A DNA stretch of 64,000 bases, taken from the NCBI RefSeq assembly GCF_947495725.1, contig NZ_CANLZZ010000002.1, forward strand, positions 62,001 to 126,000. The letters are read 5' to 3'. Below the pieces are notes generated by a model, which had not been told where the DNA came from, did no database searches, and worked only from the letters and a program-made list of their open reading frames with translations. Positions 62,602 through 64,000 of the stretch are shown here, piece by piece; within the stretch, counting starts at the first letter, position 1; each line of letters begins with the position of its first letter. This DNA is from an uncultured Lutibacter sp. GTDB taxonomy: Bacteria; Bacteroidota; Bacteroidia; Flavobacteriales; Flavobacteriaceae. The position numbers and the translations under genes were made by a program.

Positions 62602-64000
62602 ATGGAATACAATTTTAGAGAGATAGAGGCGAAATGGCAAGAATATTGGGCAGAGAATCAAACGTTTAAAGCTGAAAATCCTGCCCAGAGCGGAGACGAA
62701 GGGAAAGAGGAGAAACCTAAATTTTATGTGTTAGATATGTTCCCATACCCTTCTGGAGCTGGGTTACACGTTGGGCATCCGTTAGGTTATATTGCAAGTG
62801 ATATTTATGCACGTTACAAACGCCATAAAGGATTTAATGTAATGCATCCGCAAGGTTACGATTCTTTTGGATTGCCTGCTGAACAATATGCTATTCAAAC
62901 TGGGCAACACCCAGCAATTACTACCGAAGCGAATATTAAAACTTATAGAAGGCAGTTAGATCAAATTGGTTTTTCATTTGATTGGTCTCGTGAAGTAAGA
63001 ACTTCTGATCCTAATTATTATAAATGGACACAGTGGATTTTTATTCAATTATTTGAGTCGTATTACTGCAAAGATGCTGATAAAGCAATGCCAGTTTCAG
63101 AATTAGAAGTGGTTTTTGCTGCGGAAGGAAATGCAAATGTAAATGCTGTTTGTGATGAAGATACTCCAACTTTTTCTGCGGAAGAATGGAATAACTATTC
63201 AGAAGAAAAACAACAAGAAATACTATTACAATACCGTTTAACATTTTTGTCTGAAACCGAAGTAAACTGGTGTCCTGCTTTAGGAACAGTATTAGCAAAT
63301 GATGAAATTGTAAACGGAGTTTCAGAACGTGGAGGTCATCCAGTTGTTCGTAAAAAAATGATGCAATGGAGTATGAGAATTACTGCCTATGCACAACGTT
63401 TATTAGATGGGCTAGATAAAATTGATTGGCCTCAACCTTTAAAAGATTCTCAAACTTATTGGATTGGTCGTTCAGAAGGTGCAATGGTAGATTTTAAGGT
63501 TGACGGATTTGAAAATGATTTAATTTCAGTATTCACAACACGCCCTGATACTATTTACGGAGTGAGTTTTATGACCTTGGCTCCGGAACACGATTTAGTT
63601 TCAAAAATTACAACTGCTGAACAAAAAGAAGCTGTTGAAACGTATGTAAAAGCTACTGCTAAACGTAGTGAATTAGAGCGTATGGCAGATGTAAAAACCA
63701 TTTCAGGTGTATTTACAGGTGCGTATGCATTGCATCCTTTTACTGGTGAAAAAGTGCAGATTTGGATTGGAGATTACGTATTGGCAAGTTATGGAACAGG
63801 AGCTGTAATGGCAGTACCTTGTGGAGATGAGCGTGATTATGCTTTTGCAAATCATTTTGGTTTAGAAATTCCAAATATTTTTGAAGGAATTGATATTTCT
63901 GAAGAAGCTTGTTCAACAAAAGAAGGTGTAAAAATTGCAAATTCAGATTTCTTAAACGGATTGACCTATAAAAAGGCAATGAAACGTATTATTTACGAAA
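62602..64000 (+). CDS. leuS: leucyl-tRNA synthetase, partial (3' end outside window)
   Basis: The first 466 residues of leucyl-tRNA synthetase, open to the right edge (the full enzyme is about 900-1000 residues in this group). It starts [22 protein letters not shown]. The class I HIGH motif is HVGHPLGY within [13 protein letters not shown]. The editing domain begins after [16 protein letters not shown]. Compared with the usual spacing between QTF and [15 protein letters not shown], there is an extra, GC-rich stretch of about ten residues ([14 protein letters not shown] 62680-62712). A further long segment ([24 protein letters not shown]) lies near residue 160. Confidence 0.95.
   Translation, partial: MEYNFREIEAKWQEYWAENQTFKAENPAQSGDEGKEEKPKFYVLDMFPYPSGAGLHVGHPLGYIASDIYARYKRHKGFNVMHPQGYDSFGLPAEQYAIQTGQHPAITTEANIKTYRRQLDQIGFSFDWSREVRTSDPNYYKWTQWIFIQLFESYYCKDADKAMPVSELEVVFAAEGNANVNAVCDEDTPTFSAEEWNNYSEEKQQEILLQYRLTFLSETEVNWCPALGTVLANDEIVNGVSERGGHPVVRKKMMQWSMRITAYAQRLLDGLDKIDWPQPLKDSQTYWIGRSEGAMVDFKVDGFENDLISVFTTRPDTIYGVSFMTLAPEHDLVSKITTAEQKEAVETYVKATAKRSELERMADVKTISGVFTGAYALHPFTGEKVQIWIGDYVLASYGTGAVMAVPCGDERDYAFANHFGLEIPNIFEGIDISEEACSTKEGVKIANSDFLNGLTYKKAMKRIIYE

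Noticed and set aside
63041..63979. Leucine/histidine-rich minus-strand frames inside leuS
   Set aside because: Shadow frames of the synthetase; composition is typical of antisense AT-rich coding DNA.

Overview
The window comes from the chromosome of a low-GC member of the Bacteroidota, almost certainly a marine-type, gliding Flavobacteriaceae. The evidence is as follows. Base composition is strongly AT-rich. Many genes have a TAnnTTTG -7 element (the Bacteroidota promoter) and no Shine-Dalgarno sequence. The gene content includes a RemB-like gliding protein, a type IX secretion plug-domain protein, a Na+-translocating NADH:quinone reductase (Nqr), TonB-dependent receptors with carboxypeptidase-regulatory-like N-domains, DUF3667, DUF2490 and DUF2911 proteins, a separate atpDC pair and a short epsilon subunit. 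I cannot name the genus. No rRNA, tRNA, CRISPR array, prophage, transposase or integron was found, so this is ordinary chromosomal backbone with some lineage-specific envelope genes.

Layout. 1-2 kb: acyl-ACP desaturase (cut by the left edge), PlsC-type acyltransferase and a small membrane protein. 2-7 kb: a large TonB-dependent receptor, then atpD-atpC. 7-14.7 kb: an outer-membrane protein pair, Ogt-type DNA repair, TatD nuclease, small secreted or lipoproteins, and an exported Rid-family protein that lacks the usual arginine. 14.7-22 kb: an envelope-stress-like block made of a multi-barrel outer-membrane protein, an OmpA-like protein, an ECF sigma factor with its membrane/TPR partner, and two tandemly duplicated lipoproteins that share a promoter-like box. 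22-27.2 kb: two TonB paralogues, deoC, a WlbB-type acetyltransferase and RemB, whose N-terminus carries the same TonB-type domain. 27-31.3 kb: CoA-transferase, methionine aminopeptidase, methyltransferase and ApbE. 31.4-38.8 kb: OmpA lipoprotein and the complete nqrABCDEF operon; ApbE is the expected flavin transferase for NqrB and NqrC. 39-44.3 kb: T9SS plug-domain protein, ApaG, DUF3667, NRDE protein and PruA. 44.6-51.2 kb: a 59-residue CxxC protein, RsmG, membrane desaturase, aminotransferase, dodecin and RseP. 51.4-59 kb: a metal-handling region with a SCO protein, FeoA, FeoB, a FeoB-associated Cys-rich peptide, a ZIP transporter, a DtxR/MntR regulator and a divergent TonB receptor, with DtxR-like palindromes in two promoters. 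59-64 kb: PanE, an EamA transporter with no obvious ATG, DUF2911, patatin and the 5' part of leuS.

The parts most worth a second look are: the sigma/anti-sigma locus with its duplicated lipoproteins and shared box; the three neighbouring genes carrying TonB C-terminal-type domains; the DtxR-like operators linking feo to the ZIP/receptor locus; the exported Rid protein without the substrate arginine; the GC-rich insertion in leuS; and small genes that fall below usual length cut-offs. No wholly new multi-gene system is evident from sequence reading alone.
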